Source: Echinococcus granulosus (Eukaryota > Platyhelminthes > Cestoda > Cyclophyllidea > Taeniidae). From it: a DNA stretch of 64,000 nucleotides. The position numbers were made by a program, and so were the translations under genes. Location: NCBI RefSeq assembly GCF_000524195.1, contig NW_020170494.1, forward strand, positions 107,562 through 171,561, given 5' to 3'. Positions 1-13,400 of this stretch are shown here, piece after piece (positions within the stretch are counted from its first letter, which is position 1; each line of letters begins with the position of its first letter). The notes under the pieces are model-generated. The model was given only the letters and a program-made list of their open reading frames with translations, was not told the origin of the DNA and made no database searches.

Positions 1-506
1 ATTGGTTTTGATTAGGGATCATGTGGACGCCCCATCACTGTTCTTTCGCTGAGTAGAGTGACTTCTAAAGCATCGAGTCGTACCCTGTGTCAGCAATACA
101 TATTACACTTTTTTTTACTTTGTCGCTTTTTGTGTTTTATTAGTTAAAAAGTAATTCACAAAAAAATACGTCACTGTAGTATCTAATTAATTTGCTAATT
201 CCCCTATGTGTGGCTTAAGGTCCATTATTTAAGCAAAATATCCTAGATTCTAAGGCAAATATGTCCTTTACAAATTTTTGTCAAATAATGCTACCAAAAT
301 TACAGCCTTAAATATTTTAATTTTTTAAAAGGTAAAGTGCATATTTTGATGACCTTATTTTGTTATACTTTATCAGACATCTTCTCTGATAAATACCGGG
401 AGCTCTAACCGCAAAGCTTTGGGAATGTCTACAATAGTCTTAACACTTCAGCCCCACAGTTCTTACTTAAAGGCATTTAGTCAATATTATTTGTTGCCTG
501 CTTCAG

Positions 507-1603
507 GCACCTTATCAACAGCTACCATTACAGCAATTTCAGTTGGCGGTGAGCAAATTCTTGTATTATTTTGATGGTCATTTTACTTAAACTTTCTTGA
601 AAATTCACAAGTAATTAAAATATTTTTTCTTTAATTTTTGCCACTTAATGGTTTTTCTCCCTACATATGTGTCTTACACATGCGTTTTTAGAATCCTATT
701 TTGCAAACACAATTTAACCTACTTCCGACCTAAACCCTTTGTTCGGCAAAGCTAGCTTTGAAATACTTGGGTATTTTTACTTCAAAGTCTGTTTTGTTGT
801 AATATATGCTACATTTTTATCCTTTTCTTTATTCCCACTATTTCGATGCTTGCGAGCATTCTCTACGAATCGGAAAATGACTCTGCTTTCATGTTAAGTT
901 AATCTAATTGAAGGTGTTTTAATAATTTAAGAGCAAATTTACCTTACGTTTAATTTTCTTTTTTGCTTCTTAATTTAATGAACAATTTGTCAATGGCATT
1001 TGTAGCATGAATCATTCCTAAATTTATCAATCTTTTTTGGCTGTATTTTAAGCCTTGCACCTATTTGTTTTATTGCCTTATCTGTGCTCATAGTTAAAAA
1101 AACATATTAACTACTTTTTTAACATTTGTTGTTTATGTTGTTTTATGTAATTTTAGATCTCGTTTTTTCCTTATTTGTTAATAAACATGGAGTCAGGATT
1201 TGTTAGAATGCTAAATTATTTGCGTGTGTTAGACGAGACATCTTCTTAAACACATGATGCATTGCCATCATTCTTTTTATTTGTATCGTTTTGTTTACGC
1301 AAAATTTTTGCTTCCTCTGTACAAATTCTATGCTTATGCAAAGCCTCCCATCCGTATGTCAATCTTTGTTTTAGCTGCATACTTTGCTTTACTTTTACGC
1401 TTTTCTTTCTAGTTGTACTCTTCGTATTGGTCATTATTGTCATAATTATAATTATCTACTGCTGTCGACACCGGCGCGAAGGCTACCAGAGCGCCTACGA
1501 CACTGATGAGGCACTTGGACACTCCCAGCTTTACTCGGCTGATGAAGCTCTGCGATCTAAGACTAACGGACACCCTGATGTAAAGCCCGAGCTCTTCATT
1601 TAG
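507..1603 (+). CDS. Neurexin-IV/CASPR-like protein, last two exons (partial)
   Basis: Two exons are visible, 507-548 and 1413-1603, separated by a GT..AG intron (549-1412). The first enters with two bases of a split codon and leaves in phase 1; the second completes that codon as Val. Together they encode a hydrophobic membrane segment (VLFVLVIIVIIIIIYCC), a basic juxtamembrane stretch (RHRREGYQSAYDTDEA) and a tail ending ELFI at a TAG stop. The spacing Arg-rich/Gly-x-Tyr-x-x-x-Tyr then Asp/Glu-Ala repeats resembles the protein-4.1-binding tail of CASPR/neurexin-IV, and the hydrophobic C-terminal four residues resemble its PDZ-binding end. In that family the protein sits at septate or paranodal junctions. 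The extracellular discoidin and laminin-G parts would lie left of the window. Syndecan or a neurexin proper are less likely because the last four residues are EYxV/EFYA there. No poly(A) signal was identified just downstream. Confidence 0.65.
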
Positions 1604-3052
1604 CACCCTCTTAATTATTCTTTTCATGTCCTCCATCCATCTCCCCCTTTTCCCCGCATTTCAGTCTCTCCTGTTCTCCCCAAAACTGGGCACTGTACAT
1701 TTATGCATCTGTATGAATCTAAATTAATATGTGATTAATACCATACGCAACCTAATTGGACACTGCTGGGCTACCCTCTCCCCCAGTCTGCATAAAAATT
1801 TCCACACAACTAATAACTGTCCTCACCTTTACTTTATAATGACTCCCAAGATCGTGTACAGAGAGCACTCACAATAACACTTTTAATGTATTTAAGCAAA
1901 GAAGTAAGGCTTTGTTGCCCGATTTTTTTTTGTGGAGTGGTCAGCTTAGTAGTGTTAAAATAATCATTAGTCATTTGACGAATTAAAAGCGTACCAGACC
2001 AAAGTATAAATAGACTAACTAATGCAAATTGGGTCTCAATTACTTCACACAGAGCGCAGGTTATTTTACCAGTTGTGTGACGTAAAAATGTGGACAGGGG
2101 TAACACAGGCAGTAATTTGTAGTTAAAATTCATGAGGGAGCACTACGACACCTCAATGGACACTTTCTCCTGCAAAGTGGGTAAGTAACCAGCTAAAGTA
2201 CGTGCTCCGCCGTGTCATGGGAATGCCAAATCACACCCCCATAACACTCACTGACAGGCTTTCATTGCCCCTAATCAAAGCAATGAAGAAAATTCTGTCG
2301 TGCAGCATTTAGCGCCAAAGACTTTTTTGGCGACCAAGAATGTGTGCGCTGGAATAGATTCATTTGGCACCCTAACTGAACTGCAATGTTTCCTTGTTGC
2401 GTCGGACACGGAAAACTACGTTGTGCTTACTCACACTTCAAATGCCATATGCTCCATATAGAGAAAAACTTACTAGCTTAGAGTCTCAAATCAGAGGCCA
2501 ATGGCAGTCACCCGTCCTGCTGTCCCGGAGATATTTGGACCCGGTGACTATCAGCTCAAATTAAAACAGTTTCTACCAAAATATCCTAAACAGCTTTATT
2601 GAGGGTATTAATAACACAAGCGAAAGTAAAATGTCATGAATTCCCCCCCCAAAAAAGCAAAATGTACTGCTCGAGAAACAAATACAAGTCAATTGAAAGG
2701 TGGTAATAAGATAATCACCTACTTTGTGCAGCAGAGCGATATTTCGTTATTTAGAAAGCTTCCTTAGCATGGGATAAACATTCTCCATAATTTTGTTTAA
2801 GAAGTATAAAAAAGGGTTAAGATATTTAGGAGGAAGACTTTTGCAGAGGAACGTAGGCAAGTCTCTTTCCTAGACCGAATCGAAAGTGATGAGGGTTAGT
2901 TGAGAAGATAGGCTCCAGTACTTGTGCCCACTTATAACACTTAAGCATAGTGGTCCTAGCAAAGGCGGATTTATTTGCTGGCAATTACTGATTGTGGGAA
3001 TCAAATGGGAAGTCCATATGAATACATACCTTGAAGAAGACGACTTGATAAC

Positions 3053-3135
3053 GCCCACAATTAACTTCCGCTTTGGTATAACGGAATACACGATGCTTAT
3101 CACCACTATGATTTAGGGTTAAGTTAATTGTGGGC
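3053..3135. repeat. Perfect 15-bp inverted repeat with 53-nt loop
   Basis: GCCCACAATTAACTT at 3053-3067 is exactly reverse-complemented at 3121-3135 (AAGTTAATTGTGGGC). The arms do not extend further in either direction. This could be a remnant of a short inverted-repeat transposon or simply a hairpin; no coding sequence overlaps it. Confidence 0.8.
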
Positions 3136-6100
3136 ATTCATTTTCGAAATTTGACTATACCCTAACATGTCGCTGGAAACCAAATTTTTAATGGACTGTT
3201 GTCACGACATAGCGTAAGTTTAAAAAGAAAGTCGTGACGCCCGTTCTAAAATCGAGACTCGTGCTGCTCACTTTTCAATCTAGCGATACACTACCGGATC
3301 CATGGAGGGAAAAAGCACGCACAGTTAAGCCTCTCAAATCTGTCGCATACCATTAAAAGAAGCTAAAAAATATAGTAAGAATTTATTCCCTCATGATGCT
3401 ATCACTTGACATATTTGCTAACTGGTCGTTTGGGAAAAACGGAACGCCACAGCAAGATGCGTTATTTCCCTAGTAGAGTCATTATACTCAGACTCAGAGC
3501 ATTTCACCTTTTTCCCTGTTTTAAACGCAACCGAACCCGTTTGTGGTACGATTCAGTTCAACTAGGCACCATAATCTGATAAAGATCACATGCGGTGTAA
3601 TTGTGAAGTCAAGCTCCAATATGGGGAAGGAGTCATACACGTGCAAATTTGGTGGTTCCTCTGTCTCCGTTGATTCAATGAAGGTGATTTTGATTGAAGG
3701 TTCAACAGATGGTAAGTGTGAGTAGGCTCGTCTTTTGTATTATTGAGGTTAGCCACGTGTGCTCAACCTGTGCGGAGGAGTCACAGTTTATCTATAGGTC
3801 TCGAGGTCGCAAACGAATCAAATACACCTCGAGTTAACTAATTTTATGAGTCTTCCAAAGTCTGGATGCACATGTGACCATATGTGAGCACGCAACGACC
3901 TCAATGTGTCCACACCTCGTGGCCACAGCTGTTCACGTGTGACCTCGGTCTGTTATTACCAAGCATTTGACGGAAAAATCTACATAAAAAGACTACAAGC
4001 CCACCCAATAAGTTCCACCTTCAAACAAAAAATTATTTGGGTAAGATTTATCCCAAATGTGCGAACATTTCCCGCAACTACAGAATCATGCAGTAGAATT
4101 TCTACTCGAATAAATGCTTAGACGCCTGGAATAAAAATCATCCTAACTCTGTGTTTTGATTAGTTCAGGTGAGATCATGACATGGTAATGCAAGCAAAAA
4201 ACATTATAGAATGACGGGTCAGGAGTCCCCTCAAGGAGACCCAGGTAATCATTTGTGCTCTATTTGGAGGTATGATCAAATTCACTCATCCCGCCAGAGC
4301 TCAAGTGACCGAATGAATATGGCTGCCCAAAGTTTGTAGGAAGTCACAATTTTTGTCATAACCCTACCAAGTCGCCATAAAGCAATAATAACAAGACATG
4401 ATTAAGAACTACCTTGAGAATTCTCAATCATCAAAAACACCTATTTACACTTTAAGTAGACCCCAGTTCACTGTAGTGATGCCAACGTCGTGTTAAAAAT
4501 GCATCAACGTTGTTGTTTGCTCAACCACTTACCACGTGTTGATATAAGACGACATTCGAATCATCATTACTATCAGAGGGATAAGTTGCAAATATACCTA
4601 TTTACGCATGGTTTAGACTCACTCATACGGCGAGAGTTATCGCCTGAGTGGAATGAGAACAACGTCCGAAGCAGTGGATGGATTTTGAACGGTCGCAAGC
4701 TTCCGCGTTCATAAAAGTGACTGCTGATCAACGCCCAACTTCCGTTGCACCTCGCGCCCAATGCAGAGTTGATCTTATTCAAGCGTGTTTCGTCTGCTGA
4801 AAAGAGACCATTATCCTACTCGCGGTTTCAATCCTTCGTCAAAAGTGAACTTCGCTGAGATGAAATAGGCATACATATTTTTATTAATAAGAATGACAAA
4901 AACCAAAATAATAAATCTTCGTTCTGGTGATCAAATATGCCGAAAATCCTTCAAATACATTACAGTGTCATCGATGGACTCACATCCTGGTTGCGACCTT
5001 GGCTCCGCCACATTTTTTGACACTTTTTTGTTCTCAAAGGAAGGAAAAGGGATTCACTTGAGCAAAAGTCAATCAGAAACAAAAAGTCAGAGGCACAGTT
5101 GGGAAGTTGTGGTAAAAGTTAACTTTTATAAACTCGAGAAAGGATAAGAAGCTTTACAAAGTATTTCATTTCATTAAATTGCACAGTTTAGTGAGATATA
5201 CGGCATGCAGGAGATGGAGGAGTCTTTCTGAAGTTCTGCTTCCACATTGGAATGGTAAATTACGTATTCTAGACTAAAACAAAGTTCACGCATACAAGCA
5301 CCACAACTATCGCTTTCTGGAGCGTACCTATCCTCTGCTTCTAAGTGTAATTCGCATCTTTATAAGACACTACCATTCACAAAATAACCAGTTTGATACA
5401 AGATTCGTGCCCCGACATAACCTGTCTCCGCATGAAGAAAGTACACACAAAAACCAGAACATGCAATGTGGATAGAATGCATTCTAAAACGAATGGATGC
5501 ACTGGCATGAGTATTCCATTTCGCGGTATTAGCATGCGGAATAAGCAACCCAACTTACAGATGGCATGACAAATTAAAAAGGTGGACGTTTATTAGGAAT
5601 GCTTATTACATTACAACAATCCTTACCCTCAGGTAAAAAGCCAGAGTATACAAGTGATATTGATGGCAGTGTCGGTAAGCATCATCGTACACGCTTACAG
5701 AGCTGGAAATGATCTACTTAGGAGAGTTCCATCGACTTCGAAAGTCCAGAAGGGACTGTGTTCGCGTGGTGACGTCGCACACGTAGTGGCTAAAAAATCG
5801 TCAAAATGAAAGCTCTTTCACTAGAATCAGGGAAAAATGTCAGAAAAAGTGTCAAAATGGTAAAAAATGGAACAAGTAAACAACTGGCAGGCCTAACGCC
5901 ACCAATGGATGGCAATGAGTTGAGTTGGTCAATAATTTGATAATTATATCAAAATAATATGTAAAATAGATAGTACAAAATATAACATATTGTTGCTTTG
6001 TCACTCACCACTTAGTAGTTTAATTTCTTAAATGCGATAAAGATCGCATCCACCGTTGACAAATGAAAAAAATGGGGTCGAATAACATAATTTGCAAACA

Positions 6101-6539
6101 AAAGACCCATCTTTTCGGTTTATGTTTTAAAAGGCATTGAAAATATCAAGGGAGGTAGAATATTCATTTCTGAAAGAAAACCAAAAGTTGTTTTGACAAA
6201 GTACAAAGCCTTAAGCTGTGTGGTTTACTTGCTCGTAGTCTTCGCGCCTGTTGCCACCCGAGTTTCCGGCCACGCATCACAAAGAACCGGAAGCTTAACC
6301 AAATTTAGCGACCAAACGTCGTTTCCACAATTATTCACGTTCATTCATCTTAGGTCTCACTAAACGCTACTTGGATTACACAAACAAGAATTAAAGGGAT
6401 AAAGTTAATCTGTTATTAGAGTCATGGCAAAGTGGATCGTGAAAACTTTTTTATGGTTTTCAAAGTTTAGACAAAATTGCAATAGTTGAAACAATTTCGA
6501 CTCCATCGGGTAACAGAGCTGTGGGTAGAAGACTAAAAC

Positions 6540-6700
6540 TGTATCACTACAACACTTTTATGTCGGTACAGTATCTACTCACAAAGTCTTCAGTAAAAGA
6601 TCCTCAAATACGCAAATTGGAAGTCTCGCCGCCAGTCTGATTCATCATGCCTAATATGACAATGTGAAATGCTACCAATGAAACAGCAGAACGTCCACAG
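6540..6700. repeat. Diverged copy of the sequence at about 8960-9130
   Basis: Both segments run through the same order of short matches: a TACTCA/TACTCAC block, then TC-CAGTAAAA(A/G), CAAAT-CGCAAA or GCACAAA, TGGAAG-CTC, ATCA-GCCTAAT and TACCAATGAAA. The order and spacing are preserved with small gaps, which points to an old duplication or two copies of a dispersed repeat. No open frame is shared. Confidence 0.6.
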
Positions 6701-7749
6701 GAAGCAAAGCAATGCCTCGATTCGGGGAGTAATCTCGAAGCTCACATAAGTATCCTTGCTACAAGATCATGGGGATCGAGTACACAGAGTTGTCTTTGTC
6801 AGTTTCACAATGCATGCCATATATGCATGGATAGTAGATTGTATTCATTCAAACAACGGGATTCACTCCATAAGGATACATGTCTTCTTGGCATTTAGTG
6901 ACTGACTCGTACGAATTGTTATCTTTGAAAATGGACACATTGCATGGAGTATTAGTGACAAATCGACTTAAATGGCAAATGTGATAGAACTCTAACCTGT
7001 AAATGGTCAAGCTTGTCATTTACCCTGTATTCCTCCTTTCAAATTAGACAATTTGTTAAAAGAAAAGACACAAATAAATACTAAGTCAAATTGAGAGTCA
7101 CACTGGCAGAAAAGCTAACTTTTATTGTGTTCCTTGTTTAAGAAAATCAAAACTTTTGGAAACGGATATTTGAGCGAGTATCTAGATTCATTGTGCAAAA
7201 TAGACGAAAATAAGAGACGCTACTCTGTACTGTAAAGGGTCCACCTACAGTTTGTAGTGATCAAAAAAATTGAGGAATGTTCATGGGGCCCTAATGGCAA
7301 CCAAGACCCCTTATACCACTTCACTTTCTAATCATGGAGAGTTCGCCTAAATTCAAGGCGTTTAGGATCACTGGCACAGCCCATGACCACTGCGCTCACA
7401 TACGACTTGCCAAATCACAATCTTGTTTGGCCAAGACAAGCTACTTTACTAGGTGTTGGTGCCACTAAAGGATCCAGCGGAATTAGGCCACAAAAATATC
7501 AAACTTTTATTTGGGCATTTGGAGCATTTGGCCTGGGCGCAACGATAAATATGGAACCCGACTTTGGCGAAGTGGTATTTACATGTTAAAGGACAGAGGT
7601 ATGCAGATATAGGAGACCGATTTGGTTGATGTTGAGAAAGCACTTCTTGAATTCTGCCTGGACAGTTACAACCGTCGCTTCGATAGGGATAATAGGAAAT
7701 GCGTACACTGCTTTAAAATTGCCTCGATTGAGCGGTTTTTGCTAATGGT

Positions 7750-8965
7750 TCCGTGCCAAGTTGCAAAGGCACTTTAGACATGACTTTTGTTTACAGAAAA
7801 AGAAAAGGAAATAGAATAAGAAAAAAACCCCGAAAAATGCAAAGAGTGAAAGCGCTACTTCATCAGGGAGTAAAAGCACACAAATGACAATGGAGTTGTC
7901 AAGGTGACTTCCTAGATGCCAAATTTCATTGTCAGCATATGCGAATTACTAAATACATGATATATAGATTCGAACTCTTACAATTGGCGGCGGTGATGGA
8001 TGTCGATAAGAGGGAGATTTAAGAATATCTTGTTGAGCAGTAGAAATGGGAAGAGAGGTTACGCCACTACCCAACGACGGTATGGATGACACACTAGGCA
8101 GCAAACAAGCATCCTGTCCTCTTTCGCGAGTCTTAAAGCAGAAAAATCGTAACAGAAAAAGCACTTCCACGACTTTGGTTGAAGGAGAGTAGAAGATCTA
8201 CCACTATATCATCGAAACGTGCGAAATGTGAAAGCGTCCCTTTACTAGGGAGTACAAGTACATCTTCGTAATTATTGTTGGCAAGATGACTTCCTAGATG
8301 CTAAATTTCATTGCCAGTAGAGCCAGTTTTTAAACGGATCATAGATAGATTCAAACTTACATTCCGTGGTGGTAGTTGTGGTGGTGGTTGTGATGATAGT
8401 GATGTACGTAGACACGGTCCAAAACTACCTCTCGAATCTTTGATACTACCATTACACCGCGTGCTTTCCTAAAAGAAACCCAAGTAGATGGGGTAACTTC
8501 CTCTCATAGGAGGTTGAGAGCATGCAGATGGCAACTGTAAAATGGGAAAAAGACGTCCACAACTCCAATTGGACCTTTACCACTCTACTCTCAAAACATA
8601 AAAAATAACAGAGAAGCGCACCTTTATCAGTAAGGAAGAGCGTATGAGTGTTAATGCTGCCGCCAAGATGACATCCCAGATATCAACTATCATTTTAACA
8701 CGCGGATTTTTGAACACATGATTGAAAAATGGACTTAAACTCCTACTTGCGGTGGTAATGTTGAAAGTGAAGGAGGAGGATTGGAAAGAGACGATCCGCA
8801 ACTGCCCCCCCAAATTTGGATTTGATGATCCGACTGCGTTTTGCCTTGGAAGCAATCCGAGGAGTTGGAGTGACTTTCTTCCATAACAGTCGGCTGGAGT
8901 TCAGATCGCGACTGTAATTTGGGAAAAAACACGACCTCAACTCTAGTTGGAGAGTTGCAGATCCA
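7750..8965. repeat. Diverged tandem array, period about 382 bp
   Basis: Three landmarks recur at exactly 382-bp steps: (A)AGGTGACTTCCTAGATGC at 7901, AAGATGACTTCCTAGATGC at 8283 and AAGATGACATCCCAGATATC at 8665; also GTGAAAGCG at 7846, GTGAAAGCG at 8228 and GAGAAGCG at 8611. A second block (TCCACAACTCCAATTGG-like) recurs at about 8161, 8552 and 8930 with small indels. Copies are well diverged, so the array is old. No copy carries a conserved reading frame. A GATTCGAACTC word in the first copy looks like a pol III B box but is not kept in the others. Confidence 0.75.
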
Positions 8966-10306
8966 CAACTCTCTCGTTATGTTGGCACAGTTACTACTCA
9001 TAAAACCTCCAGTAAAAAGTTTCAAATGCACAAAATGGAAGCCTCACCTTCTTATCACGCCTAATCTCCTGCCAGGCATTACCAATGAAATATATGAAAG
9101 GCTTGAGGGGTGATCTAGATGCAAAGATTGTAGTCCACAGAAATGACCTCAATATACTATCGTGGAAGTCCATTAGGCACTATTGCTAATCTTACAATTT
9201 ATGGCATTTACGAGTGGATAGTACTTATGAACTCCCTTGAAAAGCATCTATAGGCGCTACCTCTAACAAATGATCCAACCTAGTGTACTCACCTTCAGTT
9301 ACCACCCTCGCAGCTTCTTTGACCTTTAATCGCTCAAAGGCCATTAACATAACGTATCAAAACGTTTGTAATCCTCCCATGGTAATAAATTACCATTTTA
9401 CATTTCTAACAGTATTCCAAATACGATTTGTGTCTGTGTACTGAATCTTTCAGCAAGAATTCAAAGGAATTTGCTTGAACCTCACAAAGCACCTTGAGGT
9501 CTGAACTCAATTTCATGCTCTTTGGACAGCACTACTACCTTTATCCTAGGTGTGTACAAACTGGCTCAAATTACAACTAGTAGTTGGCACACGCATTCGG
9601 AAATACACCTATTGTAATAGTTTATCAAATCGTGATCGGAATCACACAGTAATAGGTCAAGGTTTTGCAAATTTTGCACTGAAGAGGGTCCTCGAATAAT
9701 GGCCAAATTAACGTAAAAATAACGGCTCACAGTCGATTTCGTAGAGAATCTTAAACTGAGATAAAAGTTGTAGAAAATAACTGCGTACACAAATAATAGC
9801 GCACCTTCTTGTAACCTCAATTGGCATCCCAGAGTAGATACTTTTTAATGCTATTATGAATGAACCAGTGCAACAAAAAAATCTAGTGAACTCTCACCTA
9901 TTAAATTGGTGAGTATTTCGCCTTTGCAGTGATCGTCACAGTGGAAGAGCTACTGTTTGCACGCACGCACGCACACAAGCAGGTAGAGCAACACGACAAA
10001 CATGCGGTTTGGATGTGGCCTTAGCCATCCTAGACTACGAGCGCTTCAACTGTCGCTGTACGGTTGGAGTACAGTCACGATCCGTGCACTAGTCGTCCAC
10101 ATTCTATTCATCCATACATACGTACATAAGCCCTGCCTATCACACACACACACACACGATACGATGCTCAGTACGAAAAGCCATTGACATTTTGCCCTCT
10201 CGTTAGGCATTGCAAAGATAAACCCATCATTCTATAGCTGCTGTTACAAACTATCCACTACACTTTTCAAATGCTCCGGCAACATACTAATAATTATCAA
10301 ACACTT
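8966..10306. other. Intergenic; simple repeats, nothing coding recognised
   Basis: The stretch contains a short CACG repeat at about 9959-9976 and a CA repeat at about 10140-10157. Frames are short and unrecognised. The right end is the 3' flank of the kinase gene on the minus strand. Confidence 0.5.
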
Positions 10307-10312
10307 TTTATT
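10307..10312 (-). terminator. AATAAA poly(A) signal for the CDK gene
   Basis: TTTATT on the plus strand reads AATAAA on the minus strand, about 130 bases after the kinase stop codon at 10440. Its position supports reading the last kinase exon through to that stop. Confidence 0.55.
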
Positions 10313-10439
10313 GGGAAACTAGCAGTATTAATCGACATCCTTTAATATTTTCAGACAGCTAAAAAAGATTGAGGCAGATAGATGTAGAGAAGAATTAATT
10401 CGTTTCTTATACTATTTTAAGGCGATTAAAGATTGCAAT

Positions 10440-13400
10440 TCATATCTCTTTAGTGAAAATTGGAGTTCGAAATCTCTGCTTGCTGAAAAACTGGAGTACA
10501 ATACTCACTCTTGTAAGTTTCAAATGGGTCTTTAATAGCTTTCGTATATGCCTCACACTCCGTGTCTCGATGCTGTGCTTGTCAGCCCTGCTAGCGGGGC
10601 ATAAATCTGTTGTGCCAATATGATCCGAGGGTTTGGGGATCCTTAAAGAGTATGTCTGGTCGATTTTTGACGGGGCCACACATCTAGCCAAGAAATCCAT
10701 TTTCAGCGCATCCTCGGCCGCGATACGTTTTGATTCGCAGGGTTGTAGGCAGGCCTCTAGCAGGCTGAAAGCAGCCGCGTTTTCGCGCCAGTGACGATTA
10801 GAAGGATGTGTGAAACGATCTCTAAGAGGGGTTTTTATATCGTATGTTTGCAAAGTGGTGGCCGGATAGGATTCCTCCAAATTCCCTTGAATCGCCTGAA
10901 ATGTTTGGTTGAGTCTCAACTCCGGCCAATATGACTGTGGCGGTATGCCTAAACGAAGAATAAATTAAAATCCCATCATCCCCTTTCAAAATGCTATCTT
11001 GCTTCACAATCTCGATGCCTCAAAACCGTAAACTGTCAAGGTCTCAGGAGAGTATCAATCACCGCAGCTCGCATTTTTGTTCTTTTTTGTGCCACCAATT
11101 GCCTCTTTATTTCAGCTTTCTTCTCTAATTTAGTTAATTTCGTTTTGTTTACGTGCGACAAATGGATTTCGGTGAGAAAATCTGCGTTACAAATGTGAAG
11201 GTGTCTGCAAGCGCCCCGCAGTTACGCAACTTTTGTCTGCTTCTATCCCATCCTTGAGACAAAAAATTGACTAGCTATAAATATCACACCACAGAATGGA
11301 TCTACATGCAGAATTTAATACTGAACAAGTCATGTGCATGTATATGGATTTTGACATTTAACTTATTATTGTAAGGGGATATGCAAAAACTGACTTTGAG
11401 ACCTAGAACTAGCCGGGGACTCCTTCAGCCACCCCTTTTTCTAAAAAATGTAAAAGAAAATTACCTACCGAGTATTTGGAAGATTTTAAAAGTCTGCGTT
11501 ACAAAATCAGTCCCCTTGAAGAGCACTTCGCCGTTCATCATCTCGTAGACGATGCATCCGGCGCTCCATATGTCGATGCCAAAGTCGTATTTGCACCCCG
11601 TTAGGAGAATTTCCGGTGGTTTATACCTACGTTTTTGGAAGTGAAAATGCACAGTGATAACTTGTCGGGAGGATTTGGCCCGAATACTGATTCAGGGCTA
11701 CAGGGTCTTATTCCGATAAATTACTTATTTTGTTAAGACGACTATAACAACTTTTAACCAGGGAATAATCCACACAAAAGTGTACAAAAGTGGCATCTTC
11801 TATTGCTTGCATTCGATGGTAAGAGAAATTGAAAACAACTAGTTGATCTCGCGTCTATAAAGTATTGCAGAGGTACCAAAACCGGTAAAGCAATTAATCA
11901 AGTCATTTCGCCCCATCTTGCAATGCCTCAAGCCAGTCTGTTTCCCGCCACTAATAAAGTGAAATTGACGATAGAATAAGTCAACAGTGACCGATGAGGT
12001 CGGCGCTTATATTATCCCAAGTGGCATAATCCTCAACAGTTGTATTTAGTCGACAATCGCATCTATGCATTGGATCCACCTGCGGCATAACCATATTCTC
12101 ATTCAAAATCACACGTATTTTGTGAAATGACTCTTACTATTGGGTGCGAAGAATGGAGACGATGCCTAAGTGTGATGGATTGTTCCTTCTCAGTAGGTGC
12201 TTCGACAGCTTGACGCCTTTCATCAAGAGTACTCAAATAGGAGCACACTTTATGCTATGCTTTTAAGCGCAGGTTCCGTCGCGATATTTCTGACCAACAT
12301 CTCAGAAGCGTCTTGGACGCACGGTAGGGACTTTCGCAATCGTCTTTTGCGACGAACCCTCCGCTCTCCCACTTCCACCGTCCAGCTCATTCTGCGTCAT
12401 CTACCTCTACTGACTTCTTGACGTAGTTTCCTGTGCTGCAGCAACCGAAAAACTAAACCTCTCTTGATTGAGCAATATATTTACATATTTTTGTTTCAGC
12501 AGAAGTTAAGGGAATCATTCCAATTCCATGTTCAAAATTGATTAAAAAGACTTGGATGACTTCGAGAAACACAGAAAAAAGGCACATTCTAGGCTTGGAG
12601 CCAGCTACACAAGGCTCAAGAATGCCTAAGAAATGTTTAACACAAACTGAAGTAGTTTTTATACGACAGTGCGCACGAAGATTGAAGTGTCTACCTTTAA
12701 CAGCACACCATCACTTGGTGCACACCAGTGAACGCATTGCACAACCTGATGGAGCGCTGAGCAAATACCATTTCTACTGGCTATGTTAAAGCTTTGTTTC
12801 AAGAGATCACCATCTGCTCGGGTGATCTACTGTGTTTTCTCCCTCTCATCTTACCAATATTATGCAATTTTTAAGAGACCAAAACAGGAATGAGAAGCAT
12901 AGTTTTTACTTCTAACATAGAACAACACTGCATTCTTTCAAGTTCCATGCCAAAAATTTCAATCGTACTTTACCACAAATAGCTAGTCTCCACTGGTGGA
13001 GTGTTTTTAGCTTAGTACACACTAATATCTTCCTAATTTCACCTTCACGTATTTGTACTGTCTCTTTTTTGGCAGCTTAGTTCGTGGTCGTAAAACTGCG
13101 ACATGTGTTCTTTATCAGTTTATTACAACTAACAAACAGGTCTTTAAGGTTACAATCAAGGAAATGTAAAATGTTCCTGAACTAAGGACAATCAAACAAT
13201 TCAAATTTTATTTTTTACCAAACACTTTTCTTAAAAGCCAACGAAATGAGGTGGCATAACGAAACAATAAAAGGTTTGGGCTGCAGCGAAACTGTGGTAG
13301 CAGATATGCCAACTAGCGTAATGTAATAATAGGAGTCATTAATTCTTGTTATCAGCTCTTGATAGGGCTTACCAAAGGGTTGCAACACGTGTTTCCATGT

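Larger units (their letters stand above)
1604..7740. other. No gene recognised; AT-rich intergenic DNA
   Basis: The reading frames here are short, have no recognisable similarity and lack convincing splice pairs. Two features stand out: a perfect inverted repeat at 3053-3135 and a region at about 6540-6700 that is a diverged relative of the flank of the tandem array (about 8960-9130). The first few hundred bases presumably include the 3' UTR of the CASPR-like gene. Confidence 0.5.
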
